Notes: generated by a model from the sequence alone, not told the origin. A stretch of DNA of 64,000 nucleotides from Symbiodinium kawagutii (GCA_009767595.1 VSDK01016836.1:257908-321907), one strand, 5' to 3'. Positions 23,467 through 34,454 are shown, counted from the stretch's first letter. Numbers and translations are program-made.

Positions 23467-25862
23467 GGTTGTGCGTCAAACGTATCGTCTCTGCAAAAAC
23501 GCATCAATGTCGGCCATTTCTTTTACCTATGTCGGTAGATTCATCCGGTCGCGAGGCCATTCTGAAACTTTCCCTTTCTCCTGATATTTTCCATAGTAAC
23601 ACTTATACCGCAAATATACCATAGACATTTCCATACCAACCAAAGGTAAACCATAGTGATACCACAGTAAGTCGAGGAATCACTACCAGTCTTTGACTTC
23701 TCACTAGAAATTCTAGGAATTCCCTGATTCAGTCTTATTTCTAGGAATACAGGAATACCACCGTTTTCCCATCCTGATAAATTTCTGGGTAAACATCCTA
23801 ATAAACATCTGAAAATTCCCTGGTAATACCACTGAGATCTTTGATTTGGAATCCGGATGGGTAAAACATCGCTAGGTCAACATCACCTTGATGAACAGCG
23901 CCTATATGGAGCATCTGCAAGGCGTGGTGGCATGGCACATGGGTGTGTCCATACCTCCCATGGCTGGTGGCTTTAAGCCATGACCATTTGGGGATGCTTG
24001 GGGGTACCACCATGGATAATCCGTGATAGGCTCACATGGTTTCCAAAGGCTGCTGTTGATAAACTCGTGGGATGTTCGAATCCCCAGCATTTCTGTCTTT
24101 TGCAAAGGTACGACGCTGTCCCTAGCCATGGTAGTATGCTTGCAGCTTACATCCCAAGGATTTGGATCTTACTTTGCACGGAAAATACCATAGGTTTTGA
24201 AAGGGGTACCTCGGGCACATGAAGCCAAGGGATGATTGAGGATGTTTGAATCAATGCATCATTAGCCGTCATTGACCACTAACAATCATCATCAGCTGTC
24301 ATCACTATCGACCCTTTTGATATGACTTTTAATAATGTTACTACCAATCATAAACCTCCATCAACCATCTTTTTCCTGCTGTATGGCATTCCCTATTGTT
24401 GCGTAGTGGTGATTATCCCTTCATAAGCCTTTATTATTTATTAGCCAGTTGTCAACCATTAATCAGCCATTATCAAACTCATTAAGACCCTAGTGTCAGC
24501 CATTCTTAGCCATTAGCAACCACTTTACAACAGCAAGATTAGACAACTAACCATGAGAAAACCTTCATTCACCATCATTTTCTATCCATCATTCCTCATC
24601 AACCCCATAGGTATCCCAAGCCATCAGAGGTGAGTCGCTTTTCAGCAGCATTGCTGCTCAAGCCGGCCGCTACGAATGTGTGCCCTGGCGGGGCTGTGAG
24701 CGCAAGGAGAAGGGGAAAGCGACGTAGTTAGCTATGGTTCATACTTACTATGTTCATAGCTGATAAGAAGGTTTATTGTTATATAGATAAATTTCAAGAA
24801 GTCAAGATTGATTACCACTACGTTAATTCTTGGGTACTCTCAACAGTTCATAGTGAGCGGTACTGTTTCAGGAGGTCGGGACTGGTCAACTACGGTTCAT
24901 AATTTACGCTGAACTCTTGATGGTGGTGCTGGATGGTTCGTACTGGTTACTGAGTTGTTACTTCATGCTTGACAACATCAGGGTTGATAATGGTTGAACT
25001 TGACATATTTCGTTGCTGTGTTTTTCAACCTCCACAGCTTGTTGCAGGGTTCTTGTTGTCCAATCTTTGACACACAGCAGCGCAGCATCCTTTCGCAATT
25101 TGAACGAAAACTCTGAACTTGAGGGCAAAGGCAGCAAAGCTACTGTTCCCAGCGTCTACTTATATTGGTTAGCATGCCTGCTTATGCCTGCCTCATATGG
25201 GTAAATCCCACCACGTAATCGCGATTCGGGGGCACAAGCCCATAAGTCCAAAAACAGGTAGCACTCACACCATTCACCACGAACCTATGTGGCTAGATCC
25301 ACACCATTAGCCACTAAGGCACACGATTGCTTACCACCAGTGAGGTGTCCACTAGTTAGTACCACCATTGGATTCACACCATGGACAGGCAATTTAGGTC
25401 CATCATCACCAGTGGTGACCATGAGCAGTCCCATTGGAACACCCAAGCCATGGAATGCCCCGCCAAGGACAGGTTGTTGCGGAAAGGCGGCTGCCGTGAT
25501 GTTGTGGGCATGCAGATGGCATGCCAAGACTCAGTAGATTGTGAATGACATGTTTTTAGGACACATATGATTGCTATGATGCTATAAGTATTTATGCTAT
25601 ATGAATGTCAGAATTGTAAATTAGTAGTAATGACGTTGTGTTTATCCCTTTTTGAATGTCTAATAATGTCTATTCATTTTGATGTATTATGTTTATGTCT
25701 AAGCATTTATTTTGTGCAGAAGTAGGTGGTGGCCGAGTAAGACAATGAATGTAGTTGCTTCATTTGGGGATATTTGGGGCACTCTGTCCAAATAGTTAAT
25801 GTCAAATGTAGGCCGGCATTTGGGACATTTTGGGACCTTCTGACCCGTTTTGTGCTACCAAG
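21702..25862. other. Gene-poor stretch with a large TCTA/TCTG array
   Basis: Degenerate TGATGGTTGATGATGG words lie near 21980-22050. The TCTA array follows at 22850-23466, and AACCATCATTAGC-like words lie at 24240-24620. At 24625-24730 a short GC-rich island reads AAQAGRYECVPWRGCERKEK without support. At 25285-25537 both strands are open for 80 codons, with no motif on either. Confidence 0.45.
22850..23466. repeat. TCTA/TCTG microsatellite, about 0.6 kb
   Basis: It begins as degenerate CTATTTCTAT words, goes through CTACCTAT, and ends as regular alternating TCTATCTG and then pure TCTA. The gradient of purity from left to right suggests recent expansion at the right end. Confidence 0.95.
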
Positions 25863-26023
25863 ATTGGGGCGTTCCCATCAGACAATGCGCATCTTCTTTT
25901 GCGATGGATTTCAGAAGCTCGAATTGACAGCGCCTCAGTGGCGCCAACAGCAAGCACGGCATGGAGATTTCAGAACGCATGGCAGCAACAAGAAAGGAGC
26001 AACGCATGGATCATTCTGGTGGG
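25863..26023 (+). CDS. Candidate orphan exon
   Basis: A stop-free reading includes FPSDNAHLLLRWISEARIDS and AWRFQNAWQQQERSNAWIIL. It is bounded by a possible acceptor (TACCAAG|AT) and a good GT donor (GGTGGG|GTAAGAG). No family is recognised. A competing minus-strand hydrophobic reading overlaps its end, and at most one is likely to be real. Confidence 0.25.
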
Positions 26024-26292
26024 GTAAGAGAAGATGCCGGCTCGACACATTCAATGTCCATATTCTCAGCCTGGATGATGCCGGCAGTAAATGGGAATTG
26101 TAGGTAGATAGCGATTGCCATGGTGACAATGATCATAAAAAGACAGAAAATCGCAATGGCAAAAGTGAAGCAACAAAAGAATACTGAGCAAAAGCCTAGC
26201 ATCATATGCATATGCTTCAAACATGGTCGGCAATTCCTGTAGCCGTGACACTCTGGCGTCAAGCAGATCACCAAGCAGTCCTCAACCACCAA
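26011..26292 (-). CDS. Candidate membrane-segment exon
   Basis: The minus-strand frame encodes a long hydrophobic run (FFCCFTFAIAIFCLFMIIVT) followed by a polar, acidic tail, as in a transmembrane helix with a soluble end. No family motif is visible. T-rich sequence on the reading strand can produce such runs by chance, so support is weak. Confidence 0.18.
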   Translation of the reverse strand: MVVEDCLVICLTPECHGYRNCRPCLKHMHMMLGFCSVFFCCFTFAIAIFCLFMIIVTMAIAIYLQFPFTAGIIQAENMDIECVEPASSLTPPE

Positions 26293-26916
26293 GCAGTGCA
26301 GAAATCAGGATGTTTCCACCAGCAGGATCGCCCAGCGAGAAGTCGGTGATGCATGGAGATGAATGTTGGACATGAAATTGGACCTATACAAAGTCCAACC
26401 TAAATATATCTATAGATCGGAAAGTAGATTGGCCCTTTACAAAGGTATTTGTACCATATTGAAATATCCATATTATTGACCGATCTACCAATTCCACAAA
26501 ACCATACTGAAAATTGAAATAGATTGGTCTTTGTATGAAATGGTAGAATATCTACATGGTGAATATATTGATATATCCATTCTACGTATTGAATATCCAT
26601 GGTGAATATCCTGGAGTAGATGGTGAACAATATAATTATGGTGAATATCTGTGAAAAATCACCTAGTATATAGTTGAGGATATAGTTCACCCAGTCTAAT
26701 CTAACTACATTCGCCATGGTGAATATCCTGGAGTAGATGGTGAATGTACAAAGTCCTATCCTGGAGGCTGAATATCCATGAATATCCCCCATTCTTCATG
26801 TTGAAACCACTCACCTATTGGGGATAGCTCAACCACCAACCAGTATACTATGGTTTACCAACATATCACCAGCTAAGAAATTGTTTGTAATGATATCACT
26901 AACGACATTACTAATG

Positions 26917-26961
26917 ATGTTATGATATGATGTTATGATATGATATGATATGATATGATAA
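26917..26961. repeat. TGATA microsatellite
   Basis: Tandem TGATA pentamers with one TGTTA variant. It directly precedes a small coding-like ORF and supplies its ATG. Confidence 0.85.
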
Positions 26962-27113
26962 ATACTCAACGCCGATCAGGCATTGACTTGTGGGATTTGC
27001 CCGGCAATGCCAACATCGAGGTCCGCGTTACCGGAACGCACCAGGAAGCAACAACCATGGTGACCCATGTGGTCACCCATGGGCTGCGCTTTTTAGGGAA
27101 TACACTTTGGTAA
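26955..27113 (+). CDS. Candidate small ORF or exon, 52 aa
   Basis: An ATG inside the TGATA array leads into a GC-rich reading (GIDLWDLPGNANIEVRVTGT and MVTHVVTHGLRFLG) that ends in TAA. If it is an exon, CGATCAG|GCATTG is a possible acceptor. The texture is coding-like, but I recognise no family. Confidence 0.25.
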   Translation: MINTQRRSGIDLWDLPGNANIEVRVTGTHQEATTMVTHVVTHGLRFLGNTLW

Positions 27114-28370
27114 CCAACCTGGTTGCTTTCAAAACCATCCGTTTTAATGGGTAACGCCAGCTAGAAATGAGAGATTTTCCACGCAACCAGGTGAGTTTGC
27201 CAGAGAGTAAACATGATTGAAGCGAGAACTTCCATCAGCATGTTTTTCAACCACACTTTTTCGGCACATGGATTCACTCGTGAGTTTGCTGAGCAAGGGG
27301 CGACGAGGTAGATAACGAGATAACTTCAATCTTGAGGATGGCAGCATCCATGTCAAAGGCTCCAAAGCAACCTCTCAGTAGAGTTTGTTTGTGGAGCAGT
27401 TGTTAAAACCCTCAATTACATTGTAATTAGATTATGTAGGAGGTTGTAGCAAGTCCAGTGAGCAGAAGTCAAGTGAGCGCAGCGGTCGTCAAAACCCCTC
27501 ATTAATCAGTGTAAACAGTTCTCACGGTAGCTAGATGTGGTGGTCAATACTCGGATGTGCACTCCCACTTAGAAAATCGTCACTTATAAGCTACCTGATA
27601 GGCTTATAACCATGGCTATAACCCCAGCTTCACATCCCAGTACTCTGTACCCTGGGCTATGGTACCGACCCATGGCATGGCGAAACATGAACTGCGAGCG
27701 CTGTTGGGCATGATTTTAAACCATGAGAACCAACCATTGGAACCGCTCCTTTGATTCAGTAGCACTGGCTGGTTGTTGAGAGCTGCTTGAAGCCAGGGGT
27801 ATCTCGCTCTGGCCCTTTAAAAGGGGGAGCGAGGCCAGGAGATACCAGGAGTGGCAGTTCACCAAATGGTAGATCACACCATCTCAAACAGTTGGATCAA
27901 ACTTGGGGGGTCCGGATCGTGCTCTCTACTCATTGGAGACCCAAGTCATGACCCTTGCTGAGTTCCACAGGGTTTTTCCCATTTTTCGGGAGTACAACAG
28001 TTGAATCCAAGTTGCTGATTTTCCCGTTGGGAGTCATGTTTTTTCCAATGCAACATGGACTCCAGGATGAACAGATGTGAAAAGTGTTGAGGGTTCTGGT
28101 TGTTTGGATCCACTCCGAACATGTTGACATGACATTCACTCCCTTAGGCGACTGTGACTACTGTGATCAATGGCCTCTGGCCTCTGGTAGATTAATCTGG
28201 TGAACATCTACCATGGTTGGATGAAGTACGTATCCGAAATGACGATTTTCTATCGTCAGGTGCCCTCTTTACGACGCGTTCGAAATCGTTCAAGCTAACT
28301 TACTGATCAACCAGTCACTCTAACACAGCAGAAATCAGCCTGGTGATCACTGCTAGAACTCATCCAACCG

Positions 28371-28489
28371 CGAAGTCACAACGATCCACCGCTGTCAGCC
28401 GGGCAGGTCACAGTGCTGCGTCGCCTGCCTGGTGAGACGGGGCCCCAGACGACTGTCACAGGGCTCTGGGAAGTCGATGTCACCATTGT
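28371..28489 (+). CDS. Candidate exon cut by the 6.2-kb element
   Basis: A GC-rich stop-free reading (PPLSAGQVTVLRRLPGET and GLWEVDVTIV) runs up to the first base of the left terminal inverted repeat at 28490 and then meets a stop inside it. No continuation is seen beyond the right end at 34689. It may be an interrupted exon or an exon ending just there. No family is recognised. Confidence 0.3.
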
Positions 28490-28516
28490 TACCCTCCGGT
28501 AAACTAACCTGGCAAT
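28490..28516 (+). repeat. Left terminal inverted repeat
   Basis: 27 bp beginning TACCCTCCGGTAAACTAACC. It differs from the right end only at position 8 (C against T). Confidence 0.85.
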
Positions 28517-28547
28517 AGATTTTGTTCCAGGGTGGCACCGATTCGCT

Positions 28548-28700
28548 CAGATTCGTGTCAATTCGGTTCCTGCTGGAAAGAATTGAATCAGATCAGAATT
28601 GTTTTCGGGGCCAAACGGTTCGGTTCAGAAAAATCAGTCGGTTCACAACGGTTCTGTTCTTAGGGAGCAGCGGTTCCAAGCGGTTCGGTTCTATTCTCCA
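28548..28700 (+). repeat. Left subterminal CGGTTC/ATTCGG cluster
   Basis: At least six CGGTTC words plus related ATTCGGTT words lie within 155 bp. Short subterminal repeats of this kind bind transposase in hAT and Mutator elements; that role here is inferred. Confidence 0.5.
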
Positions 28701-29072
28701 TTCCGAGGAGCACCAGGATTATGTTTAATGTTTAATGATGGTTGGTTACATCTCGTAGGGTCAACCCCAATAGTTTGATCACTCTAAGCTGTTCCTCTCC
28801 CTACCCTTTCCTCTTTGCCACTTTTCCCAACCATCCGCGGCAAGCAGCTGCGGCCGCGGGAGCGACCTTACACCATCTCCTTGCCTCTTGGCTGCAAAGC
28901 TGCTCCTTGCAGGTTGTGGCTCTCGGAGAGCGTCAGTATGGAAGCTGATGGGGTGAATTTGTTTCGAGGTAGGCAAGAGTGTTGGTTTCAAGGTTTAGGC
29001 CTCACCGCCACATTGGGTCCTGATTCTCCCCCGCAGCCTTGTTCCCAGGGCGCCGATTTAAATGGTCCACTC

Positions 29073-30110
29073 AGGGTAGGCTCTGTGCACCTCCTGCTTC
29101 CTGATCTTACTTTGTTTGAGAGCCTCTCCCATCCTCCTTGGGCAAGTCTAGGCCGCGCATTTTCCAATGGGGGATAATAAGCAGGAACTTAGCTTCTCCA
29201 CGTTGTGACTTTCTATCACTCTGGAAGGATAGCGCTGGCCCCTCCACATTGGAAACCCTAGCTTCCACATTGGCAGGTTTCATTGCTTGCTTCATAATAT
29301 GAAGTGTTAGGAATTGGAGACACCACCCTCTCCACATTGGGAACCTCCGCTCATAGCACTTGATATGTACCCTTCCGATCCTGGAACATTGAGGGTAGGC
29401 TCTGTACACCTCCGGCTTCCTGATCTTAATTTGTTTGCGAGCCTATCCCTTCCGCCTTGAGTAATTCTAGGCCGCGCATTTTCCAATGGGGGATAATAGG
29501 TAGGAACTTGGTTTCTCCACAATGGGATTTTCAGTCACTCTGGAAGGAAAGCACTCGCCCCTCCACATTGGAAACCCTAGCTTCCACATTGGCAGGTTTT
29601 ATTGCTTGCTTCATAATATGAAGTGTTCGGAATTGGAGACACCACCCTCTCCACATTGGGAACCTCCGCTCATAGCACTTGATATGTACCCTTCCGATCC
29701 TGGAACATTGAGGGTAGGCTCTGTACACCTCCTGCTTCCTGATCTTAATTTGTTCGCGAGCCTATCCCATCCACCTTGAGTAATTCTAGGCCGCGCATTT
29801 TCCAATGGGGGATAATAGGTAGGAACTTGGTTTCTCCACATTGAGACTCTCAATCTTTTTGGAAGGAAAGCACTGGCCCCTTCACATTGGAAACCCTAGC
29901 TTCCACATTGGCAGGTTTCAGTGCTTGCTTCATAGTATGAAGTGTTTCCACATTGGCAGGTTTCATTGCTTGCTTCATAGTATGAAGTGTTTCCACATTG
30001 GCAGGTTTCATTGCTTGCTTCATAGTATGAAGTGTTAGGAATTGGAGACACCGCCCTCTCCACATTGAGAAGCTCCACTCATGGCACTTGACATGTGCAC
30101 TTCCGATTGT
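29073..30110 (+). repeat. 319-bp tandem repeat array
   Basis: Units begin AGGGTAGGCTCTG at 29073, 29392 and 29711, exactly 319 bp apart. The third unit is enlarged by an internal 45-bp tandem triplication. Each unit contains several CCACATTGG words and the segment GGCCGCGCATTTTCCAATGG. The many short open frames here are frame shadows of the repeat. Confidence 0.9.
29902..30036 (+). repeat. 45-bp tandem sub-repeat, three copies
   Basis: Three adjacent copies start TCCACATTGGCAGGTTTCA at 29902, 29947 and 29992. The first differs by one base in TTCAGTG. Confidence 0.95.
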
Positions 30111-31293
30111 GGAACACCATCCTCATTCCACAAAATCTAACACTCCACATTGGGCACCTGAACCTCTCCACATTAGCAGTCTTACCTTCCGCTCCCAGCT
30201 TCAGCCACTCCACACTGGGGATGTTGTATTTTTCAAATTGACGATGCTATTCTCTCCGCCATGAGAGCTAACATTTCCACATTGCATGTCCATTAGCTGC
30301 TTCAAGGGAAGCATTTCTTTCTCCCTATTAATGTCAAGCAGCAGCCCCTCCACATTGAAAATGCCATCCACTCCATTGTTGGAATGTCATCTCCCACATT
30401 GGGCAAGCTGGGTGTAGGGCGTGCATTAGATTCCATCTTCTCCACATTGGGAATTTTAATTTTATCGAATTGGGAACCCTCCATGTCATATGAGGACCAG
30501 CTCCTTCATGGGAAGCTTTTCTCTGTCTCTGTCAAGCAGCAGCCCCTCCACGTTGAGAATGCTGTCCACCTCATTGTGGGGCCATTAAGTCTCACATTCC
30601 GTTCACTAGGGTCCAACTTCTCCACATTGGGAACTTTAATGATACCAGATTAGGAACACCAACCCGTCCACTTTGGCAGCAGCAACACCATTGTCCACAG
30701 CTGATAGCAGTGGATCTAGGTGGGAAGGTGGTTCAACCGCCCGCGAGGAAACAATATATTAGTCCGCGAACCTCCTAAGGTCAGCAGACAGAGTTCCATC
30801 CCAACAGTGGCCAAGCAGGCGCATGTGGCCTTGGTGGCAGGGTTGAAGAACATGTTTCATGTTGGGAAACAGTGAGTGCTGGTTGATCGCATGTTTCCCA
30901 CATCAGAGCGCTGGGAAGACACATAGACACTGCGCGCCTCTGCGCGCCCACACTGTAATATTGGCTCTGGTAGCAGGGTTTCTTTCGTGCTGCAAATGAT
31001 GCACATGCCAGTCTCAAGCAGTAATCCAATAATGATGCCACATTGGCGCCACATTGGTGCCATAGGGCAGTTGGAGCAGGCATTAAGAGTGGGACTACGC
31101 AAATAAAATGTCTTTCTTAGAAGCATCACTCTAAATATCACACCTCCGTGAGATGATAAGCCAGGTGCCCTAAGGAAAGCTCAATGAGAACAGAAATCTC
31201 ATGTGGACCGAAAGGGGAAAATCTTGTTTAGCTTTGATTTTCAGTACAAATACAAATTGTGAACACATAGCCTATCGATCCTTTAGGTCTGCA
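30111..31293. other. Irregular CCACATTGG-bearing stretch
   Basis: CCACATTGG or one-base variants recur roughly every 40-100 bp to about 30670, with two more near 31038 and 31050. The block CTTTTCTCTGTC/GTCAAGCAGCAGCCCCTCC occurs twice (about 30330 and 30530). No gene is recognised. Confidence 0.6.
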
Positions 31294-32135
31294 ATGGCTC
31301 TGGTGCCGGCTGGGCCGGTGCAGCCTAAGAGGTACCACGGCCGCTGGCAAGGAGAGCGGTTTGGCGATTTTGAGAGTTTGGATGTGCCAGCTGATGGCCT
31401 GTGCTTCTGGCATTGTATCGCACTGTCATCATCTTCTGGACACACTAAATGGAACAGACTCGATTTCACAGCCAAGCAAGCACGGGCGAAAGAGGTGAGA
31501 GTGGGTAGTGCCCCGGCTGTAGCGTCAGTGTGCATCAGGCCGTTCCAACTGGCCACCCACCAAAAGCTAGCCACCCCCCATGCCAATTTCCGAAAAGAAG
31601 GGAATATCATATAGTTTTTTTAATCATTTCAACCTTTGTGCAAACCTTCTTGGGACCACATTGGATGTGCGCTGCTATCTTGTTTCATGTTTCGCCATAT
31701 CAGCCATACAGCAAGAACCGCATAGGCAAGGCATCAGAGTGGGGTACAGGCCACGGAGTCCTAACCCTGGTTTCCATTTGTAATTCTTTGCCAGGATTTT
31801 TTTTGGCCAGCAATTCTGTGGAAGAAGCAGACATGGAGCAGATCGCACGGGCTTTGAATGTCTTCATAGCGGTGTGGGTGGAGGCAATGCCACACCAGCC
31901 GGTGGCCTGTTTCGGGCGGGCTTCGTCCTTCAAACACATCTATCTCTGGCAGTGCGCCGCAGCTACTGGGGCGCTCCATTTCCAAATTCTACGCCCGAGA
32001 CCACATCTATACAAAGTGCATTGGCAGCCCATCACTTTGGTGTTGGAATCGAAATATTTCGATGCCATTTTGAATGGCTTCAAAAACTTCGAGATGCGCA
32101 ACTTTGGCAAATCTGCGTTGTCTGGTCAGGTCTGA
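31294..32135 (+). CDS. OTU-like protease fused to an ASCH-like segment, three exons, 183 aa
   Basis: My model joins exons 31294-31494, 31704-31749 and 31831-32135 (552 nt, in frame). Exon 1 has VPADGLCFWHCIALS, matching the OTU catalytic motif, with Asp34 and Cys37. Exons 2-3 give SEWGTDMEQIARALN, a typical OTU middle segment, and then HIYLWQ and LHFQIL, with His132 in the catalytic-histidine position. OTU proteins are cysteine proteases that remove ubiquitin; activity here is inferred. From residue 149, ITLVLESKYFDAILNGFKNF and EMR resemble an ASCH/PUA-like RNA-binding segment (Gly165, Lys167, Glu170, Arg172), but it stops after ten more residues. A GT donor (GGTCAG|GTCTGA) could continue it into an unseen exon. 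Intron 1 is GT-AG (209 bp) and intron 2 is GC-AG (81 bp). The gene lies inside the TIR-bounded element. Confidence 0.55.
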
Positions 32136-32762
32136 TCAAACTTTTCCAAATGTCAAAGTATTTAAAGATGAATATGGATCATCATTTGCAGCGCCGCCTT
32201 TTGGCCAGACATTTTTCATGCACTTCCGTGAGCCGTGAGCCCCTAGAAATTATGGCAGGGCTATCTTGGCTTTCATTACTTTTCATGTTGGACTTCAACA
32301 ACCTTTATGTTTGGGCTTTGGAAAACTCACTTGCAGCCCCGTGGCGAGCCCCTATCTTGATGCGATGGCGGGGCCACTTTGACCAACTTTAGACCTTTTC
32401 TTGACGTTTGGGCGCTTGCGGTGGCGGGGGACACGTGCCCCAGGACTTGTTGCCACGGTGGGGCTACCTGGGGCCATATTGTGACAAACATGAATCTATG
32501 GAAACATTTCACATTTCTGCTAAGTAACTATGCCTATGATGTACCCAGCAGCCCATTATGCTGGGAGGTCACAAATTAATTTTTTCCCGCGCCACAATTC
32601 AAAATTTGCCCAGGCAAGGATGCTGTCGCGAATGGGTTCCGTGCAGGCGAGCTCCTGACTCTCAGGCTTGGATGCTTGGCAAAGTTGCGGCGGGGGGAAG
32701 AGATGTATCCGAACCAACACTGCTATGTGGACAAGGCTTGAAGTATATGAATGTAGGTTATA
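32136..32762. other. Unassigned stretch between OTU-ASCH gene and transposase fragment
   Basis: Several overlapping frames are open without motif. At 32610-32720 one frame reads CPGKDAVANGFRAGELLTLR in a GC-rich context and could be a further exon of the OTU-ASCH gene, but I cannot support it. Confidence 0.4.
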
Positions 32763-33089
32763 ATGAGAAGTTGCTCATTCCGAAGCCAAGTTCCGCATCT
32801 ATCCAAAGTGGCACAAATGGCCCTCAGCATTCCTGCTTCAACTGCAGATCTCGAGCGATTGTTCTCCCATGCATGCAGGGCTCGTGGTCAGAAGCCGTCC
32901 CCCGCGACTCTCTCCGAAGATGGCAGACAAAATGATTATGGCGCACTCCAACTTCTTGAGGGGTTTGAGGGGAAAACTGATTCAGGAGAGCGCGCAAGAC
33001 CAATAGGAAAAAGTGCGCGGGCCACCTTCTGGTGTTATGATGCGGTACGACCGCGGCGTCAGGATCAAAGAAAGTGCTGTACCTTATGA
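32763..33089 (+). pseudogene. hAT-family transposase C-terminal (dimerisation) fragment
   Basis: The frame contains HLSKVAQMALSIPASTADLE then RLFSHACRARGQKPSPATLS. This fits the hAT C-terminal dimerisation signature: a helix, then hydrophobic-x-IPAS/T-x-x-x-ER-x-FS, then a basic linker and LSP/LS. A full hAT transposase has about 600 residues with a zinc finger and an RNase H core. Here a stop lies just upstream (TAA near 32756) and no catalytic region is recognised, so it is a relic or a single exon. It lies 1.6 kb from the right terminus of the TIR-bounded element. hAT elements normally make 8-bp target duplications, which are not seen, so this fragment may not be the element's own mobilising enzyme. 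Confidence 0.5.
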
Positions 33090-34454
33090 TTTGACACAGA
33101 GCAGGCTTCCTTCACAAACCTCAACATTTTAGGCCATGGGGCTTCCTTATTGGGGCATGCGCGCTCTTGTTTGAAACGGAATGGTTCTCTCATTTGAAAT
33201 GCAATGTGCACGATGTTTGTCAGATTCTAGATTCTACATGCGATGTCTTCATTGCATATATGGACGCGAATATATAGATTCAGATTTACATATGTCTGCG
33301 TAAGTCTTTGTGTAAATGCCAACATTGTAGTTATCTAACATATTAAATAGCTCACCCATGGGAGCCACCAGGTCGGGGGATCTATGCCATCTACTACATT
33401 GTATTGTCTGACCGCAAAGAATAGACTGAGCCTTGGGGGCGCCTGGAAGGGGTGCAGAACTGCTCTCCCATTATAGCTGACAGTAGTCATGCTGCGCCCC
33501 GCCGCTAAACGACATTGCTCATAAGGTTGGCTGACCACATTGGCAAACGTAATAGTCTCCAATCATCTTTTAGTTGCGACCACATTGGATCGCCACATTG
33601 GTTACGACTCGGTCATCTTTCAGGGGCGACCGCATTGGATCTCCACATTGGTTAAGCCTCACTCATCTTTGAGTGGCGACCACATTGGATCTCCACATTG
33701 GTGTATAATCTTTCCCCCATTGGCTTTCGTATTTGCTTTCGCAGCAAAAAAGTTGCAGCCGTCGCCCCTGGTTTTGCGACCATCATCTGTTGGCTCCAAT
33801 ATATTGTTGGCAAGCTTTCCAAGTGATTCCTGATGTGGATGCCGCGTTGCTTCTGGAAGATGAAAATGTGCAGAAGTCTTGAAGAGCAGACGCTGCCCTC
33901 CGACATCTTCCGCCTGTCTTGCCTATGCCTCCTCTCAACTTTCTCTCGTCTACCACATTGGCGCCCACATTGGGTATTGCAACAAGGTCTGAGTTATTAC
34001 ATTGTACGCCCAGCACTGTTCACATAATTTGCATCGGTCATCATCTTGCTTGGAGGGGCCGCATCGAATGATGCAATTGGCTTGTTGACTATGTCATTAC
34101 AAGCTCGCATACAGTCGACGTTCATACTTGGGCCATACTACCATTGGTGTTCGCATCCCAATTACCACATTGGGCTACCGTATTCGTCACCATTGGCTGC
34201 CGTAGTGGTTATAGACATCAAACTTGATTAGTTTGAAACTTTTGTAGTCAACCAGCGAGCATACCCTGTGGCTGCCTTTTACAGAGTTTCTCTATTCACT
34301 GACACATGGACCATGGACTATTTCTCACAATGCTTTACAACCCACACGACTAAGGTCATGGTAGTCATCACGACAATTGCTGCGTAATACAGCCACCTTG
34401 ATTTCCCACTCGGCACTTTCTCTATATAGACTTTCTATTTTACATTTTAATTGC
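33090..34454. other. Right internal arm of the element, CCACATTGG-bearing
   Basis: No gene is seen. CCACATTGG words reappear from 33533 to about 34165 on the same strand as in the left arm, including the 50-bp tandem repeat. Open frames such as 33540-33833 are made of these repeats. Confidence 0.6.
33563..33712 (+). repeat. 50-bp tandem repeat, three copies
   Basis: Units start TCATCTTT at 33563, 33613 and 33663. Each contains GCGACCACATTGGATC (the middle copy has CCGCATTGG) and a second CCACATTGG, so every unit has two copies of the nonamer spaced about 14 bp apart. Confidence 0.9.

Larger units (their letters stand above)
26293..28370. other. Gene-poor stretch
   Basis: At 26400-26790 the word TGGTGAATAT and its complement recur, forming local repeats that keep a minus-strand frame open. 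A TGATA microsatellite lies at 26917-26961. A small ORF is listed at 26955-27113. The minus-strand frame 27144-27365 has no motif. Confidence 0.45.

Noticed and set aside
27798-27846. Palindrome GGTATCTCGCTCTGGCCC around TTTAAAA
   Set aside because: The arms match only in pieces, with offsets, too weak to call an element from one copy.
29902-30036. CRISPR-like array
   Set aside because: The 45-bp units abut directly without unique spacers, and the context is eukaryotic. It is a minisatellite.
29107-30078. Several similar minus-strand frames repeated every 319 bp
   Set aside because: They are copies of a tandem repeat without conserved start context or motif. Differences between copies include stops and frame changes.
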